Source: Hoeflea_A sp965228435
GTDB lineage: Bacteria > Pseudomonadota > Alphaproteobacteria > Rhizobiales > Rhizobiaceae
Assembly: GCA_965228435.1 (NCBI GenBank)
Contig: OZ245818.1
Location: forward strand, 4,960,001-5,024,000
Reading direction: 5' to 3'
Length of the DNA stretch: 64,000 nt
Positions 7,902-16,463 of this stretch are shown piece by piece (positions within the stretch are counted from its first letter, which is position 1; the number at the start of each line of letters is the position of its first letter). Position numbers and translations under genes: made by a program. The notes under the pieces are model-generated. The model saw nothing but the letters and a program-made list of their open reading frames with translations, ran no database searches and had not been told where the DNA came from.

Positions 7902-9677
7902 CTACAGCGGAAAGACCACGAGGATGACGGGCACGGATACTGCGACCACGAGGACTTCCAGCGGCAGGCCGGTGCGCCAGTAGTCGCCGAAGGAATAGCC
8001 ACCTGGACCCATGATCAGCGTGTTGTTCTTGTGGCCGATCGGCGTGAGAAAGGCGCAGGAGGCGGCCACCGCCACGGCCATGAGGAACCCATCGGGATTG
8101 GCATTGAGCCGATTGGCGATATCGACGGCTATGGGTGCGCCAATGATGGCGGTCGCGGTGTTGTTGAGCACATCTGAAAGGGTCATGACGATGACCATCA
8201 GGACGGTCAGCACCACCCAGGGCGGCAGGCCGGAGGCGAGATCGACGATCTGGCCGGCGATCAATTTGGTGCCGCCCGCCTGGTCGAGCGCGGCTCCCAG
8301 GGGGATCATGCTGCCCAACAACACGACCACCGGCCATTCGATGTGATCATAGACGCCGCGTATCGGTACGATGTCGAGCAACACATAGAGTGCAACGACA
8401 ATCGCCAAAGCCGTTGCGAGGTAAAGCAGGCCGAAAGCCGAGGTGGCGATGGCGGCGGCGAAAATGCCGACCGCCAGCCAGGCGCGCCGGTGCTGGGTGA
8501 CCGTGAGGCCACGCTCCGCCAGCGGCAATGTGCCCAGCCAATTGACGACGTCGGGCAACCGGTCGGGGCTGCCCAGCAGCAGCAGAATATCGCCGGCGCG
8601 CACCGTCTCGTGCCGCACCCGCTTGGTGAAGCGCTGGCCCTGTCTGGAAATGCCCAAAAGGGTGACGCCCCGGCGGGCAAACAAGCGCAGTGATATGGCA
8701 GATCGGCCGTCGAGGCGTGAATCGCGGGGTACGACCACTTCCATCAGCTGAAGGTCACCGGCGGCACGTTCGCCACTCGGACGCTCACCAAAATATTCGA
8801 GGCCAAGTGCACCGCGGAACCGGTCGATGTCCTCGGCAGCGGCCTCGACGATCAGCATGTCGCCCGGCTGCAGAATGAGCATGGCGGAAAACCCGCCGCG
8901 CCTTTGGCCGTTGCGGATGACGCCCAGAATCGCGACGTCGTCTTCGTCGCCGGCCGGGTAGAGACTGCGAACCTCCTGACCGACGGCGGATGAGGTTTCC
9001 GGCACGACGAGTTCGGCCAGGTAACCATCGAGTTCAAGCAGCTTTTGCTGTGGTGTTTCCTTGATGTCGCTGCCCGGGATCAGCCGCCAGCCGATAAAGG
9101 CCACGAAGGCTATTCCGACAATGGCGACAGCAGCGCCGACGGGCGTGAAGGCAAACATGCCGAATGGTTCGCCGAAGGCCTGCTCGCGGAACGATGCTAT
9201 GATGATGTTGGGCGGCGTGCCGATCAGTGTGACCATGCCGCCGAGAATGGTTGCGAACGACAGCGGCATCAGGGTGCTGCGAACGGATCGTCCTGCCTTT
9301 TTCGCGGCCTGAAGGTCCACTGGCATCAGCAACGCCATGGCGGCGACATTGTTCATGAAGGCGGAGAGGATCGCCCCCACTCCGCTCATCATCATGATAT
9401 GCGTCGCCGTGCTTCTGCCGGCGTCGATCAGGCGGCGGGTGATGATGTCGATGGCGCCGGAATTGAGCAGTCCGCGGGAGACGACGAGAACAAGGGCGAC
9501 GATCACCGTCGCGGGGTGTCCGAAACCGGAAAAAGCCTGGTCGGTGGGAACCAAGCCGAGGACAAGCGCAACCAGGAGGGCAAAGAATGCGACCAGGTCG
9601 TAGCGCCATCGACCCCAGAACAGGAGCCCGAACACGGCTGCAAAAAGTGCGAAGAGTTCCGCCTGTTCCACGGTCAT
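7902..9677 (-). CDS. SLC13-family (DASS/CitMHS-like) permease with RCK_C/TrkA-C domains
   Basis: 591 residues. Hydrophobic segments at the N-terminal third (LFALFAAVFGLLFWGRWRYD; VAFFALLVALVLGLVPTDQA) lead to the family signature SAFMNNVAAMALLMPV and TLIGTPPNIIIAS. Residues about 205-375 are soluble and hold two RCK_C-like modules (ILQPGDMLIVEAAAEDIDRF; RAGDILLLLGSPDRL). The remaining membrane helices follow, with a second SNT-like segment LSDVLNNTATAIIGAP and AVAASCAFLTPIGHKNN. Members carry sulfate, dicarboxylates or other anions with sodium or protons; the substrate here is unknown. Inverted-topology repeats each with an N-N-x-A/T motif support an intact transporter. Located at the inner membrane. 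Confidence 0.92.
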   Translation of the reverse strand: MTVEQAELFALFAAVFGLLFWGRWRYDLVAFFALLVALVLGLVPTDQAFSGFGHPATVIVALVLVVSRGLLNSGAIDIITRRLIDAGRSTATHIMMMSGVGAILSAFMNNVAAMALLMPVDLQAAKKAGRSVRSTLMPLSFATILGGMVTLIGTPPNIIIASFREQAFGEPFGMFAFTPVGAAVAIVGIAFVAFIGWRLIPGSDIKETPQQKLLELDGYLAELVVPETSSAVGQEVRSLYPAGDEDDVAILGVIRNGQRRGGFSAMLILQPGDMLIVEAAAEDIDRFRGALGLEYFGERPSGERAAGDLQLMEVVVPRDSRLDGRSAISLRLFARRGVTLLGISRQGQRFTKRVRHETVRAGDILLLLGSPDRLPDVVNWLGTLPLAERGLTVTQHRRAWLAVGIFAAAIATSAFGLLYLATALAIVVALYVLLDIVPIRGVYDHIEWPVVVLLGSMIPLGAALDQAGGTKLIAGQIVDLASGLPPWVVLTVLMVIVMTLSDVLNNTATAIIGAPIAVDIANRLNANPDGFLMAVAVAASCAFLTPIGHKNNTLIMGPGGYSFGDYWRTGLPLEVLVVAVSVPVILVVFPL

Positions 9678-9771
9678 ATCACGACATCCCCGAATCGTCC
9701 GTCGACCCGCACTATATCGCGCGGATGGGGATTGGGTATGACCGCGGTGCTACTGGCGCTTGATGGTAGCC

Positions 9772-9927
9772 TCAGTCGAGCGGCTTGCGGCGCAGCTGGC
9801 GCGTGTCAAAAATGTCATCCAGGCCGAGGACGGCAAGATCCTGGCGGTTAGGAGCACGCCCTTCGTTGATGGCGTAGCTGATGTTTCTGGAGGCGCGTAC
9901 GGACTGCAGGAGTCGGTTGATGTTCAT
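9772..9927 (-). CDS. Small protein of unknown function (51 aa)
   Basis: ATG at 9927 is preceded by GGAGG with 8-base spacing, giving 51 codons beginning MNINRLLQSVRASRNISYAI. The longer frame that contains it starts inside the GntR gene and is an artefact. The peptide is basic at both ends (NRLLQSVRASR; RQLRRKPLD) with a central LAVLGLDDIF. It faintly resembles DUF1127-type small alphaproteobacterial proteins, but the conserved residues are not convincing. It lies downstream of the GntR gene on the same strand, with an inverted repeat at 9959-9975 in front of it. No function is assigned. Confidence 0.5.
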   Translation of the reverse strand: MNINRLLQSVRASRNISYAINEGRAPNRQDLAVLGLDDIFDTRQLRRKPLD

Positions 9928-9958
9928 GTCATGGCCCTCCTGGCCTTCGTTCAATCTC

Positions 9959-9975
9959 TTTGTGCGGCGCACAAA
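9959..9975. promoter_or_regulatory. Inverted repeat, candidate operator upstream of the 51-aa gene
   Basis: TTTGTGCGGCGCACAAA: two perfect 7-base arms around GGC, 32 bases upstream of the ATG at 9927. Its outer TTGTG/CACAA matches the ends of the larger palindrome at 10879-10897, so the same GntR protein might bind both. There is no T-tract, so a terminator is unlikely. Confidence 0.45.
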
Positions 9976-10052
9976 TATCACGGAATGAAGTGCCGTTGGC
10001 GTGCGAATTGCGCATGGCTGCCCTGCGCCAAAGACGTCGTTTTGCGGGAGGC

Positions 10053-10790
10053 TCAGCGCGGTTTTTGCTTTGTATAGGCGTCCAGAACGTCGAACGATCG
10101 GGTGATATCGGCCACCAAGGCATCGCGTGCAGCCACAGTGTCTCCGGCGCGGGTGGCGTCGATGATCCGACGGTGGTCGTCGTGGGTGCCGGGAACATCC
10201 GGATCGATGGTGGTATGGATCAAGTTCAGGAACGGCCCGTATTGCAGCCAAAGGCTCTCGATAAATCGCAGCAGCGTCGGAGAGCGGCCGATTTCATACA
10301 GGGTAAAGTGAAACGACCGGTTGGAATGCAAGGCGTTGACGGGGGCGCCGGCCTTTGCCCGGACGGCGACATCGAGAATCGCCTCCAGTCGGTCGAGGTC
10401 TTGCGGCGTGGCATTGACCACGGCCAACTCCGTGATCATGGATTCGATGCCGAGGCGCGCCTGCTTGAGGTCGAGCAATCTTGAACGGCGAAGTGGCGGG
10501 ACCCGCAGATTTCGGCCAGGCGCATCGACCAGCGCCCCCTCGGCGACCAGGCGGCGGACCGCTTCCCGCACCGGCGTCATGCTCGTCTGAAAGCGATCGG
10601 CAAGGTCCCGCAGGTTGAGATAGTCGCCGGGTGCGAAATAGCCGACCATGAAGGCGTCCTTGAGCTGATCATACACCAGCTCGCGAAGGTTGACCGGCCG
10701 CGCGGGACCGAGCCCTGACATTCCTCTGCGTTCCTCGCTGCCACCCTCGTCTTGAACAGCCGGGATTTCGATCGCCACGTTTCGATTCAT
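10053..10790 (-). CDS. GntR family transcriptional regulator (FCD subfamily)
   Basis: 245 residues from the ATG at 10790, which has CGGAG six bases upstream; the frame runs back to 10904 but that extension would cover the operator. An N-terminal winged helix is visible at about residues 33-95 (LRELVYDQLKDAFMVGYFAP, then LRDLADRFQTSMTPVREAVR). It is followed by an all-helical FCD ligand domain with the metal-binding pattern (HSNRSFHFTLYEIG, and later HDDHRRIIDATRAGD). FCD regulators sense small carboxylates or sugars through this metal site. It is divergent from the TIGR04076/aldo-keto reductase operon with a palindrome between them, so it most likely controls that operon and itself. Confidence 0.92.
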   Translation of the reverse strand: MNRNVAIEIPAVQDEGGSEERRGMSGLGPARPVNLRELVYDQLKDAFMVGYFAPGDYLNLRDLADRFQTSMTPVREAVRRLVAEGALVDAPGRNLRVPPLRRSRLLDLKQARLGIESMITELAVVNATPQDLDRLEAILDVAVRAKAGAPVNALHSNRSFHFTLYEIGRSPTLLRFIESLWLQYGPFLNLIHTTIDPDVPGTHDDHRRIIDATRAGDTVAARDALVADITRSFDVLDAYTKQKPR

Positions 10791-10878
10791 CTCGGTCTCC
10801 GTTTTGTGAAGGTGGTTCTGCCGTTTCGCCTGCAGACTGTCCCGCCCAACTTGACTTTTGTGGTTCGACGCCGCAGGC

Positions 10879-10897
10879 TTGTGATAAGATATCACAA
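10879..10897. promoter_or_regulatory. Palindromic operator between GntR gene and the AKR operon
   Basis: TTGTGATAAGATATCACAA: perfect 8-base arms around AGA. A further TATCAC half-site follows at 10904-10909. It sits in the 140-bp divergent gap, 34 bases before the ATG of the TIGR04076 gene, where a GntR protein would block that promoter. Family precedent: FCD/GntR operators are short palindromes of this length. Binding by the adjacent regulator is inference. Confidence 0.7.
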
Positions 10898-10930
10898 ATA
10901 ACATATCACCAAATTGTGCCGGAGGTCCAT

Positions 10931-11302
10931 ATGGAGGAAAAGGCGTTCGAGCTGTACGACCTCAAGGTCGAGGTTGTCGGAAGCGACAAGCCAATGGTCT
11001 GCAACCATCCCGAAGGGGCCTATTTCCTGGTGGAAGGTGAAAACCTCGTGTTCAGCGATACCCAACGGTTTCCAATGTATTCGCTGGCGGCCATCCTGCC
11101 TTTGTTGCCAGCCAAGCAGCGGGTCACCGATGAGAACGACTGGATGACCACCGACGCAGAGATTGCCTGTCCGGATCCGCATTGCGGTGGACGTTTCCGG
11201 ATAACGCGGCTGGGCAAGCGTCGCTTCACTCATGCCGAGACATCGGGACTTCCGGAGGCACGTGGCACACCGTACTGGCAAAAGGAAAACGACAATGAAT
11301 GA
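10931..11302 (+). CDS. TIGR04076 family protein
   Basis: 123 residues. GGAGG stands 5 bases before the ATG at 10931; a GTG at 10916 in the same frame lacks such a site. The sequence has the family pattern: a short N-terminal strand (YDLKVEVVGSDKPMVCNHPE), a FPMYSLAAILPLLPAKQR middle segment and the conserved ACPDPHCGGRFRITRLGKRR motif with two cysteines. The biochemical role of the family is not established; members often sit beside aldo/keto reductases and dehydrogenases. It overlaps the next gene by 8 bases (stop inside ATGAATGA), so the two are cotranslated. Confidence 0.8.
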   Translation: MEEKAFELYDLKVEVVGSDKPMVCNHPEGAYFLVEGENLVFSDTQRFPMYSLAAILPLLPAKQRVTDENDWMTTDAEIACPDPHCGGRFRITRLGKRRFTHAETSGLPEARGTPYWQKENDNE

Positions 11303-12344
11303 GGCCACGATGCTGCGACCCGGCTACAGTTTTGCAAGGGTCATCAAGGGAGGGTGGCAACTCGCCGGTGATCATGGTCCGGTCGACCGCGACCGGTCGA
11401 TTGCCGATATGGAGCAGTTTTTCGACGCCGGGATCACGGCCTTCGACTGCGCCGACATTTACGTGGGCGTTGAGGAAATGATCGGCGAGTTCATCGCCAG
11501 CGTTCGCCGCAATCGCGGCTCGGAGGTCGCCGATCAGATCAAGGTTCACACCAAGCTGGTGCCGGATTTCGACCGGCTGGACGTCATGACAACGGCCGAT
11601 ATAGAGAGCACTATCGACCGGTCTTTGCGCAGGCTGCAGCTCGAACAGTTACACCTGGTGCAGTTCTACTGGTGGGATCTGGACCGCGGCCGTCCGCACG
11701 AAGTGCTTTCCTGTCTGAAGTCGATCCAGGAGAAGGGCAAGATCCAGCTGCTCGGGACGACCAACTGGGATGAGGCAGCGATGACACCGTTCATCGAGGC
11801 CGGGTTCGATCTGGCCTCGACCCAGGTGCAATACTCACCCCTCGACACCAGGCCGGCTGGAGACTTCACGCGGTGGTGCGCCGAACACGAGATGAAGATC
11901 CTGTGCTACGGGACTCTGGCCGGTGGATTTTTGACCGAGCGCTGGCTGGGCGTCGACGATCCGGGCCACGTTTTCGAAAACCGATCGCTGGTCAAGTACC
12001 GGTTGATCATAGACGAGTTCGGTGGCTGGTCGCTGTTTCAGGAGCTGATGCAAACGCTCGCTTCCGTAGCAAGTCGTCACGGCGTTACCATCGGCGCAGT
12101 CGCCAGCCGTTGGACCCTCGATCAGCCGCAGGTCGGTGCAGCGATCATCGGCGCCCGGACTGCTGCTCATCTTGATGAGACGAAGCGAATCTTCAATCTG
12201 AAACTGGATGCTCAGGACCATGAGGCGATCGATGCGGTGCTGGCGCGCCGTCAGGGGCCGAGCGGTTCGGTCTACGGTCTGGAACGCGACAAGACTGGGC
12301 GACACGGCAAGATCATGAAATACAATCTGGGCGGCGTATCTTGA
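11295..12344 (+). CDS. Aldo/keto reductase with catalytic His replaced by Tyr
   Basis: 349 residues from the ATG at 11295, AAAGGAAAACGACA upstream. AKR barrel: the conserved Asp and Tyr are D51 and Y56 (FDCADIY) and the catalytic Lys is K87 (HTK). NADP-binding residues near the end are indicated by GAAIIGARTAAHLDET. The strand that normally reads Q-L-H-W-W reads VQFYWWDLD, so Tyr 125 stands where the fourth catalytic residue, His, is expected. The neighbouring paralogue has the normal His. Members reduce sugar aldehydes or ketones, or oxidise sugars. The gene overlaps the TIGR04076 gene and precedes a second AKR, pointing to a shared sugar or polyol pathway under the divergent GntR. Confidence 0.88.
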   Translation: MNEATMLRPGYSFARVIKGGWQLAGDHGPVDRDRSIADMEQFFDAGITAFDCADIYVGVEEMIGEFIASVRRNRGSEVADQIKVHTKLVPDFDRLDVMTTADIESTIDRSLRRLQLEQLHLVQFYWWDLDRGRPHEVLSCLKSIQEKGKIQLLGTTNWDEAAMTPFIEAGFDLASTQVQYSPLDTRPAGDFTRWCAEHEMKILCYGTLAGGFLTERWLGVDDPGHVFENRSLVKYRLIIDEFGGWSLFQELMQTLASVASRHGVTIGAVASRWTLDQPQVGAAIIGARTAAHLDETKRIFNLKLDAQDHEAIDAVLARRQGPSGSVYGLERDKTGRHGKIMKYNLGGVS

Positions 12345-12381
12345 TCGTCCGTGAAGGATAGCAGACCGGGGAGAGAAAACC

Positions 12382-13878
12382 ATGCAAGCCAGGAAACCGG
12401 ATCGCCTCACACTGGCGCCAGGGCTGGAAATCAGTCGTGTCATCACCGGCCTGTGGCAGGTTGCCGACATGGAGCGAGACGGCAACGAACTTGACCGTCA
12501 GGCGGCCGCCAAGGTCCTCATCGACTATGCCGAGGCAGGGTTCGACACATTTGACATGGCCGACCATTACGGCTCGGCAGAGTTGATTTCCGGCGAGGCC
12601 AGGCGGCAGCTCATTGCCGCAAACGGCGAAACGCCGGCGCGCTTCCTGACCAAATGGTGCCCGGAGCCGCATCAGTCGACGCCAGAAGCCGTCCGGGCCG
12701 GCATCAATGAACGCCGCGAAAGGCTCGGTGTCGATACCATCGACATGCTGCAACTCCACTGGTGGTCCTTCGGCCATCCCGGATTTCTCGACGTTATGGA
12801 TGAACTGGTGCGCCTCCAGCAGGACGGCGTGATCAGCCAGATCGGCCTCACCAATTTCGATACCGATCATCTCTATTTGCTGCTGCAGGAAGGCTACCCA
12901 ATCGTCTCCAACCAGGTCTCCTGTTCACTGCTCGACCGCCGCGCCTTGGGCGAGATGAGTTCGCTGTGCGAGGAAAAGAACGTCAAGATCCTCGCCTATG
13001 GCACGCTTGCCGGCGGTTTCTTTTCCGAAAAGTGGCTGGGTGTGCCAGAGCCTGCCGATATCCCCGACTGGAGCAAGAAGAAGTACAAGCGCTTCATCGA
13101 TACGGTGGGCGATTGGGCGACGTTCCAGCGCCTGCTTGCGGCTGCCGACGATGTGGCGCGCCGACACAACGCGACCATTGCCAATGTGGCGACGCGCTGG
13201 CTGCTCGACCATCCGGCGATCGGCGCCGTTATCGTCGGCGCCCGTCTGACCGAAAACCAGCATCGCAACTCCAATGCCGACCTGTTTGAACTGAGCATGG
13301 ACGATGCGGACCGGCAGGCGATTGATGAGGTGCTCGCCGACATGCAATCGATTCCGGGAGATTGCGGGCAGGAGTACCGCCGCCCACCGTTCCTGACGGC
13401 TTCCGGCGATCTGAGCCATCACCTGCAGGAGATGCCGCCGGCTTTCCAGGTCGTCGAAAAGGGCAACCGGGCCTGGGCGCTCTCCGGCAGCGAATGGGAA
13501 CCAAAGGCGGGTTACAGCCGCGCCACACGCATCGGCAACAGAATCCTCGTCAGTGGCAGTACGGCGACCCATGGGCAAAACCGTGTCGTCTGCAGGGGCG
13601 ATGCACGGGGTCAGACCATCTACATTCTGGACAAGATCCTCGCAGCAATCGCATCGCTTGGCGGCAGACCGGACGATGTGGTGCGCACCCGCATTTACCT
13701 GACGGACGCGAACGACTGTGACGCCGCTTGTGAAGTCCACGGTCGCATCTTTGGCGACATAATGCCGGCAAACACGCTGCTTGAGATCAGTGGAATTGTG
13801 GGTGATTACGTGGTGGAAATCGAAGCGGAGGCGGTACTCCCGGACTCTGGCGAAGATCGTCCATCGGTGCTCATCTGA
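12382..13878 (+). CDS. Aldo/keto reductase fused to a RidA (YjgF/YER057c) domain
   Basis: 498 residues. Residues 10-345 are a full AKR barrel with an intact tetrad D58, Y63, K91 and H126 (MLQLHWWS) and the cofactor strand AVIVGARLTENQ. After a linker of about 30 residues, residues 370-490 form a RidA-like domain: RIGNRILVSGSTATHGQ, then LDKILAAIASLGGRPDDVVR and a closing VGDYVVEIEAEAVLP. RidA proteins hydrolyse reactive enamine/imine intermediates; the Arg that classic RidA uses lies in P-x-R and here reads MPANTLLEIS, so Asn 464 takes its place and deaminase activity is doubtful. GGGGAGAGAAAACC precedes the ATG. The gene is the last of the GntR-controlled operon. No frameshift joins the halves; the fusion is a single frame. 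Confidence 0.9.
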   Translation: MQARKPDRLTLAPGLEISRVITGLWQVADMERDGNELDRQAAAKVLIDYAEAGFDTFDMADHYGSAELISGEARRQLIAANGETPARFLTKWCPEPHQSTPEAVRAGINERRERLGVDTIDMLQLHWWSFGHPGFLDVMDELVRLQQDGVISQIGLTNFDTDHLYLLLQEGYPIVSNQVSCSLLDRRALGEMSSLCEEKNVKILAYGTLAGGFFSEKWLGVPEPADIPDWSKKKYKRFIDTVGDWATFQRLLAAADDVARRHNATIANVATRWLLDHPAIGAVIVGARLTENQHRNSNADLFELSMDDADRQAIDEVLADMQSIPGDCGQEYRRPPFLTASGDLSHHLQEMPPAFQVVEKGNRAWALSGSEWEPKAGYSRATRIGNRILVSGSTATHGQNRVVCRGDARGQTIYILDKILAAIASLGGRPDDVVRTRIYLTDANDCDAACEVHGRIFGDIMPANTLLEISGIVGDYVVEIEAEAVLPDSGEDRPSVLI

Positions 13879-13978
13879 CACGCTTTCCACCGCTTGAACG
13901 GCGACACCTGCGACAATTGATTCCTGTGGAGGCCCGAAGCAGCCCATAAAATGGCTTGTGCCCTGCCTGGCAAAGGTC

Positions 13979-13990
13979 TAAATCGATTTA
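13979..13990. promoter_or_regulatory. LacI-type palindrome upstream of glgP
   Basis: TAAATCGATTTA, a perfect 12-base palindrome with the central CG typical of LacI-family operators, 29 bases before the glgP ATG. No LacI gene is in the window, so the regulator would act in trans. The extent beyond 12 bases is not symmetric. Confidence 0.45.
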
Positions 13991-14018
13991 AATAGACCGG
14001 CCGATACCAGGACAACCA

Positions 14019-16439
14019 ATGGAATCCCTGCAAGCCACTTTCCCTGCGCAAGCTCAGCAGACGTCTGCCGATGATTTTCGGGTGGCCATCGAAAACCACC
14101 TGAAATACTCGCTCGGCAAGGATGGCGCACATGCGTCTCTCTATGACTGGCGGATGTCGCTGTCGCTGGCGATCCGCGACCGCATCGTCGATCCGTGGTT
14201 CGCCTCGACAAAGCGTACATATGAACTGCAGAAGAAGCGGGTCTATTACCTGTCGATGGAGTTCCTGATCGGTCGCCTGCTGGAGGACGCCGTGGTCAAT
14301 CTGCGGCTGGAAGATGTGGCCCGTCGGGCTCTGGCCACCCTCGGCATCGACCTCGACAAGGTCATCGGCGATGAGCCGGATGCGGCGCTCGGCAACGGCG
14401 GACTGGGTCGGTTGGCTGCCTGCTATCTGGATTCCCTGTCGACGTTGGGCTGCCCGGCCTATGGCTATGGTATCCGTTATGAACATGGACTGTTTCGTCA
14501 GAGTTTCGAGGACGGACGACAGGTCGAAACTGCCGAAGCCTGGCTGGCGCAACGCAACCCGTGGGAGTTCGAACGACCGGAAGCCCGTTATGAAATCGGC
14601 TTCGGCGGAAGCGTCGCATACCAAAACGACACGGTGAATTGGACGCCGGAAGAATCGGTCATTGCCTCCGGTTACGACACACCGATCATCGGCTGGCAGG
14701 GCCGTTGGGCCAACACCTTGCGCCTGTGGTCGGCCAAACCGACAAAACTGTTTGACCTGCAAAAGTTCAACCAGGGTGACTATCTGGCGGCCGCGGAGCC
14801 GGAAGCGCTGGCGCGCACGATCAGCCGGGTGCTGTACCCGGATGACACCACCGATCAGGGCAAGGAGCTGCGGCTGAAGCAGGAGTTTTTCTTCACAGCC
14901 GCTTCCATGCGCGACATCGTGCGCCGCTTCCTTTCGGAATGCACCGACTTGCGTCAGCTTCCCAACCGTGTCGCCATTCAGATGAATGACACGCATCCGG
15001 CGATCGCCGGGCCAGAGCTGGTGCGCCTGCTGCATGACGAAAACGGCATGGCGTTGGATGACGCCGTCGACGTGGCCAATGCCTGCCTGGCGTACACCAA
15101 CCATACGCTGCTGCCCGAGGCGCTCGAACGCTGGCCCGAACCGCTGGTTCGCCGGGTGCTGCCGCGGCACATGGATCTGATTGAGCATATCGACGCGCTG
15201 CATGCGCGCCGCCATCCGCATCGTCCGGGTCATGTTGCGATCGTCGAAAACGGTTCGGTCAAGATGGGTGAGCTGGCGTTCATCACGTCCCACCGTGTCA
15301 ACGGCGTTTCGGAGCTGCATACGCAATTGATGAAGGAATCGGTCTTTGCCGATCTGAACCAATTGCATCCGGATCGGATTGTCGCCGAAACCAACGGGGT
15401 GACCCCGCGACGCTGGCTGTGGTCCTGCAACAGGCCCCTCAGCACGCTGATTACCGAGACGATCGGCGAACGGTGGGTGGGTGATCTCGAACGGCTCGAA
15501 GATCTTTGTCCTCACCTGGACGATGGGGCGTTTATCGACGCCTTTGCGGCGGCCAAGCATCAGAACAAGGCGGCTCTGTCGAACTGGCTGGATCAGACCC
15601 TTGGGCTCTCTGTCGATCCGCAGGCGATGTTCGACATCCAGATCAAACGCATCCACGAGTACAAACGACAACTGCTGAATGCGCTGGAAACCATCGCGCT
15701 GTGGGCGGCGATCCGCGACAATCCTCAAGCGGACTGGACGCCACGGGTGAAGATTTTCGGCGGCAAGGCGGCGCCAGGCTATGTCGTGGCGAAGGAAATC
15801 ATCCGGCTGATCAACGACGTGGCGACGGTCGTCAATGCCGACCCGGCCATGAAGGGCCGCCTGAGCGTGGTGTTTCCGCCAAACTACAATGTCTCGATGG
15901 CGGAGCTGCTCATTCCTGCTGCTGATCTCTCCGAACAGATTTCGACGGCCGGCAAGGAAGCGTCCGGCACGGGCAACATGAAGCTGGCTCTCAACGGCGC
16001 GCCGACGATCGGCACGCTGGATGGTGCCAACGTGGAAATCCGTGATCGGGTCGGACCGGAAAACTTCTTCCTGTTTGGGCTGACGGCTGCAGAAGTGGTG
16101 GCGCGGCGCAACGATCCCGATCACGCCCGAAAGGCGATCGAGGCCAGTCCGGCGCTGTCGCGCGCACTGAAACTTGTTGCCGACGGGGTCTTTTCCCCGG
16201 ACGAACCGGACCGCTACCGCGGGCTGGTGGATCAGCTCTACCATCATGACCATTTTCTGATTTGTGCCGATTTCGACGCCTATTACGAAACACAACGGCG
16301 GGTCGATGATGTTTTCAAAGACCGCAACACGTGGTTTCATATCGCGGCGGTGAACACGGCAAAGGTCGGCTGGTTTTCCTCGGATCGGGCCATTCGCGGG
16401 TACATGGCCGATATCTGGGACGTCGGATCGGCTCTTTGA
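14019..16439 (+). CDS. glgP: Glycogen phosphorylase
   Basis: 806 residues, close to the 790-850 of bacterial GlgP. The glucan phosphorylase fold shows YYLSMEFLIGRLLEDAVVNL near residue 78, ALGNGGLGRLAACYLDS near 125, and the PLP-lysine region EASGTGNMKLALNGAPTIGT near 650 with the phosphate-binding segment. DPQAMFDIQIKRIHEYKRQL is the conserved phosphate/glucan strand. It phosphorolyses glycogen and maltodextrins to glucose-1-phosphate, in the cytoplasm. It is first in the glycogen operon; the next gene starts 24 bases on. Placing the degradative enzyme first, followed by the synthetic ones, matches rhizobial glgPBCA organisation. Confidence 0.97.
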   Translation: MESLQATFPAQAQQTSADDFRVAIENHLKYSLGKDGAHASLYDWRMSLSLAIRDRIVDPWFASTKRTYELQKKRVYYLSMEFLIGRLLEDAVVNLRLEDVARRALATLGIDLDKVIGDEPDAALGNGGLGRLAACYLDSLSTLGCPAYGYGIRYEHGLFRQSFEDGRQVETAEAWLAQRNPWEFERPEARYEIGFGGSVAYQNDTVNWTPEESVIASGYDTPIIGWQGRWANTLRLWSAKPTKLFDLQKFNQGDYLAAAEPEALARTISRVLYPDDTTDQGKELRLKQEFFFTAASMRDIVRRFLSECTDLRQLPNRVAIQMNDTHPAIAGPELVRLLHDENGMALDDAVDVANACLAYTNHTLLPEALERWPEPLVRRVLPRHMDLIEHIDALHARRHPHRPGHVAIVENGSVKMGELAFITSHRVNGVSELHTQLMKESVFADLNQLHPDRIVAETNGVTPRRWLWSCNRPLSTLITETIGERWVGDLERLEDLCPHLDDGAFIDAFAAAKHQNKAALSNWLDQTLGLSVDPQAMFDIQIKRIHEYKRQLLNALETIALWAAIRDNPQADWTPRVKIFGGKAAPGYVVAKEIIRLINDVATVVNADPAMKGRLSVVFPPNYNVSMAELLIPAADLSEQISTAGKEASGTGNMKLALNGAPTIGTLDGANVEIRDRVGPENFFLFGLTAAEVVARRNDPDHARKAIEASPALSRALKLVADGVFSPDEPDRYRGLVDQLYHHDHFLICADFDAYYETQRRVDDVFKDRNTWFHIAAVNTAKVGWFSSDRAIRGYMADIWDVGSAL

Positions 16440-16463
16440 CGCTAAACGGGATCGGGAAATGTT

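Noticed and set aside
9045..9851. 268-codon plus-strand frame opposite the SLC13 permease
   Set aside because: Same effect: antisense of membrane helices, no protein-like features.
10791..10904. N-terminal extension of the GntR frame
   Set aside because: It would cover the operator palindrome; ATG 10790 has a ribosome site.
12925..13947. 340-codon minus-strand frame under the AKR::RidA gene
   Set aside because: Antisense shadow; the plus strand shows full AKR and RidA motifs.
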